Below, in pieces: positions 24,786-51,905 of a stretch of DNA of 64,000 nt. Origin of the DNA: Apostichopus japonicus (Eukaryota > Echinodermata > Holothuroidea > Aspidochirotida > Stichopodidae); the NCBI RefSeq assembly GCF_037975245.1, contig NC_092580.1, positions 19,952,501 to 20,016,500 on the forward strand, given 5' to 3'. The position numbers and the translations under genes were made by a program. The first letter of the stretch is position 1, and every line of letters begins with the position of its first letter. Under the pieces are notes generated by a model, which was given only the letters and a program-made list of their open reading frames with translations, made no database searches and was not told the origin of the DNA.

Positions 24786-26177
24786 ATTCCTATTATCTGA
24801 GGCACCTGCACAAAGGTTTCACACAGAATTAGGCCTATATATTTGTGATAAACACATTTTTCTTTAGTTTGTTGCATTTTATTTATTTGGGGGGGTGCGG
24901 TGGGGAGGGGAGGATGTGGCTCTGATTCATAAGGAAGCATTTCCTTACCAAAATCTCCAACAGAACATTTATTGTAAGCCATGTAAGTGTAATGGGCATT
25001 AAAGACAAATGTTCACATAAAAAGACAGAGAGCCTCGTGTGGTTAGACGGAAGTGGAGAAGTGAGGACAATAATTGGTTGCAGGCATAAAGTGAAGCCAT
25101 TGATTGGTTCATTCATCATTTAGTCCCTCTCAAAGTGTGTTTGAAAATTTCAGGTGACGAATAATCCTACAGCGATCAATTAAGCACACGTACAAATGTA
25201 TGTCCACTTCGAATAAAGGTTTTTGATTGACGTGAAAGAAGACAGTTTAAAACAATCAGAGAATCGAATGCAAAGTCTGAGTACAGTTTATTGTGCGAAG
25301 AAAAAAAAAAGGACAGAAAGCATGATTTTGTCAAACACTTTAAATCAGTTACTCAATCAACGGGAAAAGTTGCTTTTTCCTGTATCCATACTAGGTTATC
25401 CATTGTGTGTCATGGTGAAACGGGTCTTTAATGTTATTGGAAAGCGTTACTTATTCTCGTTCTCAAAGGATACACTGTAATATATAGTGTATAGTTATAT
25501 GCTTTACCAATTGGTGACAAGCCAGCTTCTGTCCGAAATTCTGATACGTAAATAAGAAAAGCATAAATGCTACCATTATTATAAAAGCATATATAAGGCT
25601 GTAGCTTTTGATGCCTTTTGTCGAAAGCTATCATACTTTCTGTGATATTATTACAAACAAAAAATCACAAGATCTACTACTACTACTCTTACTGGTGAAG
25701 TCGAGTTTATCTGGAGATGTTACTATAGGAACATGCTCAGGCAACTATTTGAATCTTTCAAAGGAAATATTAAATGCCTTCATAGCGGTACAAATATCTG
25801 AGTAAACATATTCTTGAATAATGAATGAGTATAAAATGTAATCGTTAAAAATAACATTCAAAATGCGAAGAGGAAAGGGAACTTTGTAAAACAGATAATC
25901 AAGAGGAAAAGATATTTTTGACTAACGAAAGTTGAAAATCTTATTGGAAGTGAACTTGAAGCAAACAGGTGTGATGACGTAAATGCACATGTGACAGCGA
26001 AGTCCCTTTGACTCCCATGTGTTGTTATGCATATCGGCCGTCTTCACCACATGCGTATATACAACTCCATACCTTTAATTACAATTATGATACCAGTGTA
26101 TACCCTAAAGCAAAAACGGAACACAGGAGGGCTGCAGCGCGTAGACCCGTGCATAGTATTGCCTATACAACGGCCTA
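24786..26177. other. Intergenic, nothing recognised
   Basis: Presumed 3' flank of the protease gene. Short open frames have no exon-like borders or family motifs. Confidence 0.4.
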
Positions 26178-39541
<13,364 letters not shown>

Positions 39542-41628
39542 ATTTAATGTGAATATTTGATGTTATCTATGAGCATTACCAAATGTTTAGGCCAGCTGCG
39601 ATTAGATATTGAAAATGACGTTGCTAACGATATTGTATAAATATGTCTTATGAACCGTGTATCTATCTATGTTCTCTGCACTGGTACGAGCAAGCCTTTG
39701 AAGTTTACGTGATAAAGCAATGCCCATTACAAGGGGGAACCAATGGTGGGACATTTTTGGAAATACCCAAAATATATATAACTTGACCAATGGTGCATGC
39801 ATGTCAAACAAAGCCACAAAGGTGAAGATATTAAAGAAATTTCTGTCACAACTACATGCCATAACGTGTAACATGGCTCACTGCGGCTATACTGTCCAAA
39901 CAAATTACCATATTGTGCTGTAAATAATATAGTTTCAAAGTTGAATAAAAACATACAGTTACGCAAATATACCAACACAAAGCATAAAGATCTTCTAGCC
40001 TATTACCAATGTCACGGAGCTTTATCATGATAGAGAGATCTGAAGTTAAAAGAGTTGCTAAAACTGAATATGTAAAGGTTATGCACTGCAGATGAAAATC
40101 TTTTTCGTGTCATAAATCTAAAGTATTGAGTAAAGTATATATTACATTGTGTCAATCTTAGCTTACATTGTGCTATTCTCTAATCAAGATTCCAAGAACA
40201 ATGTTTGCAATTATTATTATTTTACGGCGCATTATTTATGCAGTACTTGTATGGTATCATTTTATGTTGCTAAAATATTATGACATATCACTGACATTTG
40301 TTGAGACGGTATACTTCACATGGATTTTTTTTTAAATTTTTTATTAACATGAAGTGATTTTTTGTATCACTCAGTGAAGACATAAATACTAAAGCTGGGT
40401 TTAGCAGGATGTCAAGGAAAGAAACGATGAAGAAATCCACTGTATCCTGCAACTAAAGGGCCTTCTAGTTAAAGCCAATATAAATTTATGCAATATTTTG
40501 CCAAATATAGAATAAATATATAGAAATAACTGTAGAAATAAAAATCATAGGCTGGCTTGCTAGATGGTTAGCTGGCTAGCTGGATTGCTAGACGGACGGA
40601 CGGATAGATGGATGGATAGTGGACCTTTTCTTCAGAACTTGGAATTCTCTTTGGAAAAGTAAGAATTTCAAGCCTGAATGGCAATTGACAAGATGTTTAA
40701 ATACAATCTAACCACCATTTCTCCCATGAACAATTAAAATTCCTCTTAATCATACCAAATATACTTTCACTTATTGATAGTACTGTAGGTTTATTTCACG
40801 GCATCCCAGTACACTACTTGCTTTTTTTTTCATTCATTATTTAATTCAAGTAAGTTACTTAGTGCAAGTGGTTCACGTTGGAACAGTTAATCCTGGGTGT
40901 TCGTATATAATCTGGATGGAAGCGGAGCCTCATGGTGTTTCATTGAACGGGATCAAGCTGTTTATATTGATTCCATGGTCCACCTTCTAGGCTTATATGT
41001 CACTCCTGACATCAAATGTGTATGACAAGTAATTATCACATAATTACTAGTACGGTGGCGGCACATATGAGACCGAATGCAAGAACGATTTATTTGAAAT
41101 AATGACAAAGGCCGTCCAATCCCAGACCAATTAAGAAGGAGGGTCTAGACCAGTCTCGAATACTACAAAACTGAATACAATTCATAAGGAAAATTAAGTT
41201 CGCATCTATATCACACAGGTTCATGAAACTTTACCCGAGCAGTCACTAGTGTATTTTATTACATCTCATTCTTTCTTCTCTTTTGTTTCCTATAGCTTAC
41301 AGTTCAGCTAGGACAACGATCAATGTACGTTATATTGGTTGTCTCAGTAGTGTGGGAGGTAGCCTGCTTAGTGCGAAATATTTGGATCTTAAGAAAATAA
41401 ACCGGCAACATAACACGCTTTAAAGCTGACAGCCGGGTATACCTGTTTCTTATATTGTCCCGTAGTAATGTTGTTACACAGTTTACACGCATTTGATGAA
41501 ATTCTAGCTGGTGGGTTTTTGGCTTTCCATATTTATTAACGTCATAATTGCAAAGTGAAGGGAGCCACTGAATTAGACTGAGACTTGAGAGAGCTTGACA
41601 ACTCCACTCAACTAGAAAGCAAGAAAGA
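39542..41628. other. Shared upstream region of the protease and THOC7
   Basis: The two genes diverge across about 2.1 kb between start codons. A short degenerate GGCTAGCTG/GGACGGATGGAT simple repeat lies near 40550-40620. No other feature is supported. Confidence 0.5.
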
Positions 41629-44600
41629 ATGGCAACCGATGGTAAAGAAAGTGGCATAACAGTTTTAAATGCTAGATTAACGTTTTGTACTTCCTTGATT
41701 ACACTTGTGTGGATTTATCTAAGTTACACTAGGCTTATGGACCAATAGTTAAGCATGATGTTTAGCGTCAGCATACGCTACATAAGTTGTATGGGTTTCG
41801 CGAACTTTATAGGCCTACACGAATATGGTATTTAAAAAACGAGGTGAACTGTGGAGGAAATGGCATATTCAGTCGGTACTAATTTAGAATCCGTACCAAT
41901 CGACCCTACTTCCTAACCCTATTCCCTACTTCCTTACCCTACTCCCTAACCCCTAACCATATTCCATACTTCCTAATTCCTAACCCCTAATCCTACTCCT
42001 TAACCCTACTTTCTAACCCCTAGCCTTATTCTGCCGATTCGAAGTAAGCTTTCCCATTCATATGGTACGGATTCTAAAGTTAGGCCGAAAAAAAGAGCAA
42101 CCCCCTATAAGGCTAGGCTAGCTTTAAATTTAAATGAATTTTGGAAGTTAAAGCAAGCCTGTCACTTAAAGAATCTTAGTGTGGGAAACGAGTTCCAAAC
42201 GGTAGGCCTAGGCTAACTTTATCTGTGATACTGATATTTCAAATTCATTATAGGCTAGGTCAATAGTGATGAAAAAATCCTCAATGAATGCAAGGGGTCA
42301 AGTCTCTTATTTCCCTGGTCATCTTGTTTCATTTAACTATCAGAGTTATTTTACACAATTCTAAGCAAAATTGTTTGTTCTGTGCCAAAATGCCTGATGA
42401 CTGTCGTGTCACTGTGTAAAATGACAAAGAACTTTAAAATACCCCTAATAAATAAATAAATGCAATATCTCAACAGGGGAAGTAACTTAAGTAGGAGACT
42501 TGATACCAACGTTCACTATAGCCGGTGTCGCATCACAAAATGTGACTCATTTCTCTGCACTTGCGACGCAATTCTCAAAATGTATATCGTAAAATTACAA
42601 TACAAAATAAATGGGGAAAAAATCACAAACAGCGTGGATCTGCCGGCAATAGGCAATAGTCTTTGCAAATATTTTGGGAAGAATGCACACTGCAAGCTGC
42701 AATATGATTCATTCATACTTAGTTAAAACCTGACATCAAACAGACTAAAATCACTGAATAACTCAAACCGATCTTGGCACAGCTAGCTACGTGCATACGT
42801 GTGTCATTGAGAGTTGTCACATTCATTGAAAACTGTTGGACAGGTGAAGTTACATTATACCAACCACCGCTCACAACAAAAGGTACTAAATCGAACGCTA
42901 CTTGATACAAATGAAGAATGTTATATCTGTAAGAAAATGAGTAGTTTTATGGCTAAAGCCTACATGTATATGCCACCAGAGACCTAAAATGTTGGCTTGA
43001 TGCTATGGAGACAGTGCTGTGTGCAGATTCCTATGCTAATGTTAACATAGGCATATATCATTCCTGCCTATATTGCACAATGAGCTCCGTAGACTGATAT
43101 TCAGAAATGATGCCCATTTGATTCGGTTTTTTACTGTTTTTCTCGATCGTACTGCATTTACAAGTACTCTTTTTTTTTTGTTGGAAGTTTGTGCTTGAAA
43201 ACTTTCTAGGCAGGTGACATAAATCCCAACTGGCGCCCAGATATGTCATAAACAAATAAGGCTAGATGTCGTTCATTTCAACATTACTAGCACCCAGCTA
43301 ATTACCCAAATATTAAACACTAATTACATAATGCAATGATTTACAATCACACACAATATTGACAAAGTTTTATTTGTTAACTTTAACATAATTTTTATAA
43401 TAATAAATAATTAATTCAACTGTAGCAGCACCCTGTTAAAAATATGTCATTTCTTACGCATGTCATAACAACATGCACAGTGGACTTTGCTAGGTTCACA
43501 CAACTCCTAAAACTTTAGCGACTATACAGTAGCAGTATCAATTTTATGTGTAAATCCCCAGATCTAGATTGAGAGCACAAAATAACAACAACAAATAATA
43601 TAAAAAAAAATTAACAATTTTGTAACCAAACGTTCTGAGTTTCGAATGCTTAAGAAACAAGACTTGGTGTCAAAGGATTCTTCAAGAGCTGATATAAAAA
43701 GAATCAAATCCATTGTTCACGATTATTTGTCGTTGTGGTAAAAAAAACTTGTCAAGAACGAAACACGAAAATGCCGAATTGGTTAATGCTTCATTGTGAC
43801 CATACACTAACCTAAGGACAGAATTTGTTCAGGTAACACTAGAAAGTAAAGAAGAAAAGAGTTTCGTTTCAGAATACAAATACATGAGAGGTGACCAAAC
43901 ATCCCATGAATGATTGTTTGGGGTGTTTCTACATTGTACATGCTTTTGTGTTATCTTTCACACAATGTACACAATGCACAAAGTGCTGTCCTTTATATCC
44001 TGATATATCATTGACACATTGGTTGCGTGTGGTAGACATATGCCTTCTCAACTGCAGGTTTTCAGTGCGTAAAAGATCACTATTATCTTGGCTTAGCTGG
44101 TGTTGGGGAAGGGGGGGGGGGGCATTCATGGCTGATAGTATTTTGCAATGAAATCGGCAAGAAAATATTTTGGAAAATATGCGCTGTCTCACTTGCACGT
44201 ATACGTACGAGAAACAGCTCAGAGGTTCAGTGAGGTTCTCCCAAGCCTAGCTATTTCGCTTTTGCACAGAAGCTTTGTAGTCAAAGCAGCAGCATCAGTC
44301 TTTGCTAATGCTCTTATGGTACACTTATTAGTACGTATCTTCAAAGTGAATATATAAGGTAATGTAATACAAAACAAAAAGAAGAATGAACATCACCATA
44401 AACAGTAACTTTTAACAAAAATCAAACATTTTCAAGAACTGCTTAAATGTTAAAATATGTGTTGTATTAAAGTTTGGAACTGTTGTGGCTATTGCAGCAT
44501 GTTAACCAAATATTTGTCACTATAATTCCCCAAAGGCAAAGTTTAAGAATTGAGATGAAACTTTGAAAATATCTTTAATTTATTAATTATCCATTGAGGT

Positions 44601-47600
44601 AGTCTACTGTACAGCTGAATACATTGCATCACAACTATGTAAATGAGTGAAGTATGAGTATCTTAATACTGTGAAGCAAATTTAGCAATATTACCTTAAT
44701 GGACTCTCCAAAAGGTAGTTATGTGTTGATCTTGATGAATAGTCAAGGAAAGAACTTGCAAGTTTTAAGACTTTGGGACGAATTAATTCATATTTTGCAT
44801 TTCATGGTTTGACCCAAACTTGTGTCCAGTGGCAAGTGCAAAGGTAAAGGAGGGTGGGGGGGGGGTGCAGGGGTGCAGGATCCTGCACCTTCCATCATAT
44901 CTCAAGGGAAGAGGGTTCAGTCAGGTGATTTTTTACAATTGGCCGGGGAATAATTGTACTATTGCTGGGGGTGTACACCCACCCCCCTTCTTACACATAC
45001 AGTAGTCTGAATGACAATTATGTTAAGGAACATTTGACATCGATATATATACATTCAAATTGATATCCTGCATTTCATTCGTGATGAAAAGTAAGATATA
45101 TAGTATAATGTTTCTTCTGGGTTCCTCTTCTTACGATCTAAACCACCCACCATTGGTTCTCCTTTCATTGTGACCACAGAAGAGGTGATTCGTAAGCGGC
45201 TTCTGATTGAAGGAGAGAGCGGAGCTGACGACAGGAGAATAGGGTCCCTCCTGAAACTCTTTGTGAAGTGGAGTGAGAGTGATGAGAGTGCAGAAGAAAG
45301 GTATGTACAACATGAAAGAAACAACATGAATGTCTACATGAATGTATTAAACATTGAGGGTGAAAACTGAGAAGAGGAGAAAAGAATTCATAGTTCTTTC
45401 CTCATACCGTATGTTAAAAGGCAGCCTTCTTCAGTCTACTGAAACTCCATTGGTGATCATATCATTTTCACCCTCGCTGGGACATTTAATCACCTTAACT
45501 TATTTTGTCCCATTCCCAATATGTAAGGTTAATTTGCAGGGTGCGAGCCTTAGGTAAGAGTTTGTAACATTTTTAAATGTATTTACAATGACAAAGAACA
45601 AAGTGACGCTCTATCTTTTTTTTGCCATCTTATTTTCTTTGGTTCCTTGGACACGTGTGAAACTGCTTTTCCAAAGAGTTGTCTGAGAATTATCGGAACA
45701 GAGAGCAAAAATTAGTTTTGAAAACTGGAGAGTCTCTTTGCTTACTGTTAATTATGTGAGGAGACTTTTGACAAACATCTCAGGCAGAAGCCTCTGAGAA
45801 ATCAGTTGGTATTTTACACAAAATTGGTCGCCAAAGTCGAAAAAGAACTTGCTCAAAATTGGATTTCTGTACATGCAAAGCAACAAACCTACTGTTAAAG
45901 ATGTAACACAGCACACAGCATTATTGAAGGCTCCACTTGATTGATCATATTTTGAGGTTTTGAAATCTCAGGTAATGCAGATTAAAAGCTATTTTTTATA
46001 TGGCACAGAACAATTCGAGACAAACCATTTATTTCATGGTCTGAAATGTCCAAAATGTTACTTTTTCTTGACTCTTGCAGTGCTGTTCACTCCCTTGTTT
46101 GACTCCCAAAAACCTGAAAATTTTGATAAGTTTATGTTTACACATGGAAAGTAGTTACATAATTCCCAGGATTTCTCTCATCACAAGTTACTCTTATTGC
46201 ATTACAGTGCAGCTACATATGAGAAGATGATGTCTACCCTTGCCCAGATTGAATTCTCCATGGAGAAGAAGCAACTCATCAATAATATGAACGCAAAGGA
46301 AATGAAACATTATGAGGTCATTTACCAGAAAATTGGTAAGCAACATTGGTCAGGGGAAAACAATTTTCAGTAAAATGAAGTTATTTTTTCTCTTACTTAG
46401 TACTCAATCTGATACCAATCATTAAAAAAAATTCTTTTGTGTAGTGTATCAGTTTACCATCTAATATTCATCTCAGGGGTTTTGTCTTTAGTTCAAATTG
46501 TAACATTTTCACATTTCATGGAAACATGTAAGCACCAATGTAAAATATAGATAAGTTGCACTTTTGTGTTACTCACGGCAACCACATTGGAACAAAATGT
46601 TTTGCCTCCATTTTTTGCTGTCTGATGTTGCTGTTCATTCTTTTTGTAATGACTTTCAGCTGTACAGCTACTTCTTTGTTGTATACGTCCACAATCCTAG
46701 CCAAGAAACAAAAATAAAATGTTGATATAATTGCTTCTATGTTTGGGAAGTTTAACTAATTAATTTGAAAACTTGGAAAGGGGGCCACGATGTGCAATAC
46801 TCTGTTACATAATGGAACATATACACATCAAATTAGTTTTTAGTTTTTTTTTTTATATTTTTATGTTTTAAGCTTGAAGTTATTTGATCTCTGTACAAAC
46901 TTTCTGCATCAAGTATGGAAAGACAGTTTGATTTAGTGATTAGATATGAGCAGGGTTCGCAGGTTTCTTCCGGGGGGTGGAAAAAACCGCGGAATAAACC
47001 GCGGTTTATTCCACTCGGAAGAAATAGGTTTCTTCCAGTTTCTTCCGGACAAAATGGAAGAAACTCATTTTTTGGGGAAAAACTGTTGATAAAGTTTCAT
47101 AAAAACCTGCAATGATTTCTAACTATGTAATAAATGGACAAGAAGCACTATAGTGTCATCTAGGTAGTCTATATCTAGGTTTGGAGCACATGACCTGCTT
47201 CCAGCATATACTGTACACAATATAGTACTAGGCAAGCTACTAGCATCGGACAATTCAGGGAACAACTATGGGCAAGCAATATTTTGCAGACCAGAATGGT
47301 CCTGATTATAGCCCACTTCTTAGTTGAAAACTAGTTTCAGAGTGGAGGGGCAAGTGTTCCCTGGAAACTAGTGTAGGCCTACTACAATGCACACTCATTA
47401 CTACGATTACATTGACCACCATGACCATATTTTGTGGGGATTGAACTCAAGACATGAGGGTTACAGATTCGACTGGAAGTTGTAGTGAGAAATGAGGGCT
47501 GGCTCGTGGCCAGCTGTGTTTAATTGTGGATGTTTGATCTTTTTGCTGTTGGGAACTTGGGATGACAAGTCCTCCTGTTAACTACAAGTTGTAATTTAGG

Positions 47601-50600
47601 GAGTTGCAGAAAAAACTGTTGCCTAAATCTAACAGATATTGTTTGGCTATTTTCTTGGTGTTCATTGTATTAAATCCTCAGTGCATGGGCCAGTCCAGAT
47701 GAATCATTCATACAGTATGGCCAGTTATGCAAACAACCCAAAATTATACAGGTTTCTTCCAGTTTCTTCCACGTCCCCGGAAGAAATAGGTTTCTTCCGG
47801 AAGAAACCGAACCCTGGATATGAGTAATTGGGAGTAATTTAAGGAGAATGCATTCTAGTTTCTGACAAGTCCTTAATGCATTTGTCAAGCACAATGTAAA
47901 AGCTAAGAACTAACCTAAACTGAACAAGCTGAGAGTTTTTCTGATGAGATTTTATGGACAAAATCTTTATCTTGGTCTGTTGATTTTTCCACCATCGATA
48001 ATACTTTCAGCCGGTTGTCATTCTGGTAGGGTATAAGTTGGTTTAGATGCTTTGATGCAAGATAAGGTCTTCTACAAGCCAACAGAAAAGAGCACTGAGC
48101 ACTAAACACTTGCCCCCTCTGTTACCGTTACCATTACTGTAACCATCACTGTTACCATCACTGTTACCTTCACTGTTACCGTTACTGTTACCGTCACGGT
48201 TACCGTCGCTGTTACCGTCACTGTTGCCTTTACTGTTACCATCACTGTTACCGTCACTTTTACCATCACTGTTACCATCACTGTTACTATTACTGTTACC
48301 ATTGATGTTACCATCACTGTTACTGTACCGTCACTTTTACCGTTACTGTTACCATTAATGTTACCATCCCTGTTACCATCACTGTTACAATTGCTGTTAC
48401 CATTACTGTTGTTATTACTGTTACCATCACTGTTACCATCACTTTTACCGTCACTGTTACCGTCACTGTTACTGTTACCTTTACTGTTACTATCACTACT
48501 GCTTGTCTTTGTACTGACACAGAGAGTGAGATCAACGAGGCTTTTGACCGTATAGCAGGCTGCAAGGAGGAGCTGAATGAAGCACGGAGGGTGAGGAGAC
48601 ATCGACAAGAGTACGATAACCTGGCTAGAGTGATTCAAAAGCAACCAGACAGGAAAGAGACCACAAAGTAAGAATTTTTAATATCTTTTTATAGTTTACA
48701 TGCACTGCGTAGATACGTTCATCAATGCAGGGTGTTTAAGAAGACAGTTTGACATCATATTTTTAAGACCAGGAAAGTGAAATAGTATCAAATGTATGCT
48801 TTTTGTGATCTGAAATTTTTGTTTCAGCGAACTGTACACAGGGCCTGCAGAAGAAGGATATTAACTCTGTCCATCTAGCCAAAGTTGTAGTCATTGTTTG
48901 AAACCTCCTGGAGATGTTTGACTAGTAAACGACTGTTAGCTGTAACTAACATCGTTACAATTTCAGTACGTCTCCAACCAAACTTTTCAGCACCAAACAT
49001 TTCTTTTCAAGTGAGAAAGAGAGATAGAGAACTTACCATACACAATCAAGGATACATTTTGACCTACGATTTCCCCCAACTTATAAACAATTACTGAAGT
49101 ATTGTATATCACAGATCATCACCAACTTATTGCTGATTGGCTCAGTGGAATGCAGGATTTTATTATTCCTAAGATCACTAATTGGACAGTTTTCTCCTGT
49201 TGATGATTTGATTACATAGGCAGGCAGGATCATGTTTGATCCTACATGCTTATACTTAGTCGTGCCATTCACATGTATTCAACCTTGTCTATCTGTTTTA
49301 TTTCCAGGAAACTTGAAGAATTGGACAGAGAACTTGGCTCGTTGATGGAAAATAAAAACACACTAGGAAGAAAGGTGATGTAATATGAAGATGCATCCAT
49401 CTCCGTGGTGCCATTTTACATGAAATTTGTCAATTAAGTTTGGTCTTTATGAATAATCTCATCATACAGTATTTTTATTAATTTTCAGTGAAACTTCAGT
49501 TCATGTATGTTAGGCATGTAAGTTGCTGAAGGTCAAAGTTCATGTTTTAAAGTCGTTCTTGAAAATGGCTAAATAACATCTCCATCCACAGACTTGGAAA
49601 GGATAGTAAACCAAGTTCCTCAAAATAACTTGCAAGTACTGGTGTCATTTAAGGGGGTTGTGGTATTGGGGGTCAAAGGTTATATAGGAATAGTTTTGGG
49701 TAAAAGTGCTCAAAAGTGTTTTTGCACATCAATCAATGGATATCCCAATCCCTACTGAAGATGGTTCTTGGGTAATTCTGTAATAGACATGTGTGGGAAT
49801 TTGAGGGCAAATGTCTGCTATGGTTCATTTTGGGGTCATTGTGCGAAAGTGCTTATATTCAGTTTCCACATTTTAAGTGAACTCACAGGTTTCCAAAGCT
49901 GCAAATTGGTGTTAGCTAGTAATTAGGATGTCATGAATTTGAGGCCAGATTTCACTGAAGTGTTGTTTGTGGCCGTTGTGTTCAATGCAACTGACATTAT
50001 TATTGATATACCAAGAAAGCAAATATTAATGTTAGCGAATGCTAAATGAAATCATGCATAATGAATAAGTAGCTCAAAAATGTTGCATTGTTATCATGCA
50101 CTCTACACATTGTAGCTGTAAATTGCTTTACTAAAATTCCACTTGTAATAAGAACAAATTTTCTTTCCCTTTCTCTTCTTTTGGTATAAAATTGTTTACA
50201 AGAAGTCTGTAAGTTGTCGTGGAAACCAGAGACACTGTCAGTAATGTAAATATCTGTAGTTTTAAATATTTTAAATAGCTGTTATTCTCTGTTGCATCAT
50301 TTGAATTGTTTAAGCGCTTCGTAGATAGCATAGAGGTAACTTTTTGATCACAATCAAAAACTAATAATGCCCCGTTTCTGACACAGCTTGAAGATCGAAG
50401 AAAGCAGTTCCATGTGCTGATCAATTCCATCCATGAATTACAGAGAATTCTGGAAGGTAAGGTTTCCTTTGCTTTCATGTATGTATTTAGTATTTTTTTT
50501 AGATCCTCCTGAACTCACAAAGAAGCCATAATTCGCTTATCAAAGCCGCAAGCTGACCGAAGTCAGTCTCTTAGATTCATATTTAACGTCCATGATTATG

Positions 50601-51905
50601 AATTGTCAATTGTCTACAACTCTGTAACTGGACGACATACATCAATCTTGGAGTGACTCGAACTCGGGGCCTTATGATTGAAAGGCACTGGCATTAACCA
50701 CTGAGCTAACACTCCACATAAACATAAACATTGGGTTTGGGTTAATGTTTCACATAATATAAATGGTTACAATGGTATTTATACATAAATACAAGAAGAA
50801 TATGGAGGACCGAGGAAGGAAGGCTTTTACCAGCAGTCACATGCTGAATTCTTCAAATTTCATTTAAATGTAACCCAGTAAATGCTGCACACAAAGGACA
50901 TTTTTCACAAGTTATTCGTTCAATTGATGGGCTGGTGAGTTCTTCATGCGTGACAGACAACAAAACAACAGCATTTAGGATGTACACGTCTGTCTTGTTT
51001 GGATTTGAAAAAGCAACGGTATGATATTTATTCATTCATATAGATGTGCGACGGCCTTGCAGTATTTAATTAGCTAACAGACAAACCCAACAGATGCTGG
51101 TAGTTCCACTGTACACAAATTATCAATAGTTAATTTTGTTGGTATTTACCCTGTTCTCTGTATTTTGTTGTCTTGTTTTGTCTTTGTTGCTCTTTCTTTT
51201 CTAATTATTTGTAAAAGACAGACTAATTGTAAAAAAGCCCTGCTTCTTCTTCCCACCTCCAACCCCACGTATTTAAGTACATACCATTGTACCATTCATA
51301 GGCGTAGGAGCCCAATGTGATTTGGGGGACTGTAACGACTTGCCTGAAAAATATAACCAAAATTTATCGCGGGGTATGGGCGCAATCAACATTTTAATGT
51401 GCATATCATATAGGCATGTATCAATTATTACATCGCATCACAATCACATACAATAATTTGCTGTGTTATTACCCTTCCATATTGGTTATAATTTTTGGGG
51501 AAGTCTTTCATTAATAAATGATAATAATAATATAAAATTAATCATTGAAAACTCATTGCAATTTATTTTTCTTTCAGTAGGTGCCCGAAAAATTCTCAGC
51601 ATATTGCCCGAATTTTCACAAAAATATTTGGTTGGGGGCCCCCCCTCTCCCGCCTCCTACGCCTATGGTACCATTGTACCTTTATGTGTCAATAAACTCA
51701 CACGTAAACCGATACTTTCATATAATGTTGTGTTGCGAATGTTGCTTGCAAACTTCGTCGTTTAACGTTTCATTTGTTTTTACCAACGGAGACTTTCTCG
51801 CTCGTCAGCTTCCCATTTTAAATCATACTCTTTTCGACAGTTGAGTTTCTTTGTTTAATCATTAACCTGTACTTTTCAGATCTTAGTAGTAATCCAATTT
51901 ACTGA
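41629..51905 (+). CDS. THOC7: THO complex subunit 7 homologue (last exon uncertain)
   Basis: THOC7 is a small coiled-coil subunit of the nuclear THO/TREX complex, which couples transcription to mRNA export. Exons: 41629-41641 (MATD plus one base), 45180-45300, 46208-46335, 48523-48667, 49308-49374, 50387-50456. All borders are AG/GT and phases match, giving 181 codons; the human protein has 204. Recognisable stretches: DEEVIRKRLLIEG at the N-terminus, ADDRRIGSLLKLFVKW, EKMMSTLAQIEFSMEKK, RRHRQEYDNLARVIQ, then RRKQFHVLINSIHELQ. Exons 3-6 are charged and probably coiled-coil. The final exon is unsure: an acceptor at 51879/51880 after a good pyrimidine tract would add DLSSNPIY and stop at 51903-51905, shorter than the acidic tail known from vertebrates. 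The stop given here is therefore provisional; 50456 is the last secure coding base. Confidence 0.85.
41886..42080. mobile_element. MITE-like element with degenerate telomere-like core
   Basis: TTTAGAATCCGTACCA at the left and its inverse TGGTACGGATTCTAAA at the right bracket a core of CCCTAACCCCTAA-, CCCTACTTCCTAA-type words. A TA dinucleotide close to each end could be the target site, but this is not secure. It lies in the first THOC7 intron about 250 bp from the start codon. Confidence 0.5.
46951..47816. mobile_element. hAT-like element with TTTCTTCC-rich ends, 8-bp TSD
   Basis: Ends CAGGGTTCGCAGG and inverted CAGGGTTCGG, followed by repeated GGTTTCTTCCGG words in both subterminal regions. 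The 8-bp duplication GATATGAG is perfect at 46943-46950 and 47817-47824. It lies in the THOC7 intron between exons 46335 and 48523. No transposase frame. Confidence 0.85.
48118..48500. repeat. 12-bp-type tandem repeat ACTGTTACCATC
   Basis: About 30 variable copies of ACTGTTACCATC or ACTGTTACCGTC run to about 20 bp before the acceptor of THOC7 exon 4 (48523). The open frames across it are repeat artefacts. Confidence 0.85.
50650..50715 (-). pseudogene. Degenerate tRNA-like sequence
   Basis: The minus strand shows GGAGTG...CACTCC as a terminal stem, a box-A-like TAGCTCAGTGG, an anticodon-arm-like hairpin GCCTT/AAGGC and a box-B-like GAGTTCGAGTC. No good D stem and a shortened T arm. Most likely a tRNA-derived SINE fragment downstream of the last secure THOC7 exon. 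Confidence 0.4.
51297..51667. mobile_element. hAT-like element, CATAGGCGTAGGAG family, copy 2
   Basis: Perfect 14-bp inverted ends CATAGGCGTAGGAG, with the 8-bp target duplication GTACCATT at 51289-51296 and 51668-51675. Its halves match copy 1 (37696-38159) inverted; this copy is shorter by about 90 bp. It lies just upstream of the tentative THOC7 last exon. Confidence 0.9.

Noticed and set aside
42719-42910. 63-residue frame with a hydrophobic start (MYQVAFDLVPFVV)
   Set aside because: No signal-peptide cleavage site, no splice context, and it lies inside a THOC7 intron.
48102-48644. 180-codon minus-strand frame rich in Ser, Asn, Gly, Val, Thr
   Set aside because: Produced by the ACTGTTACC repeat and antisense to THOC7 exon 4.
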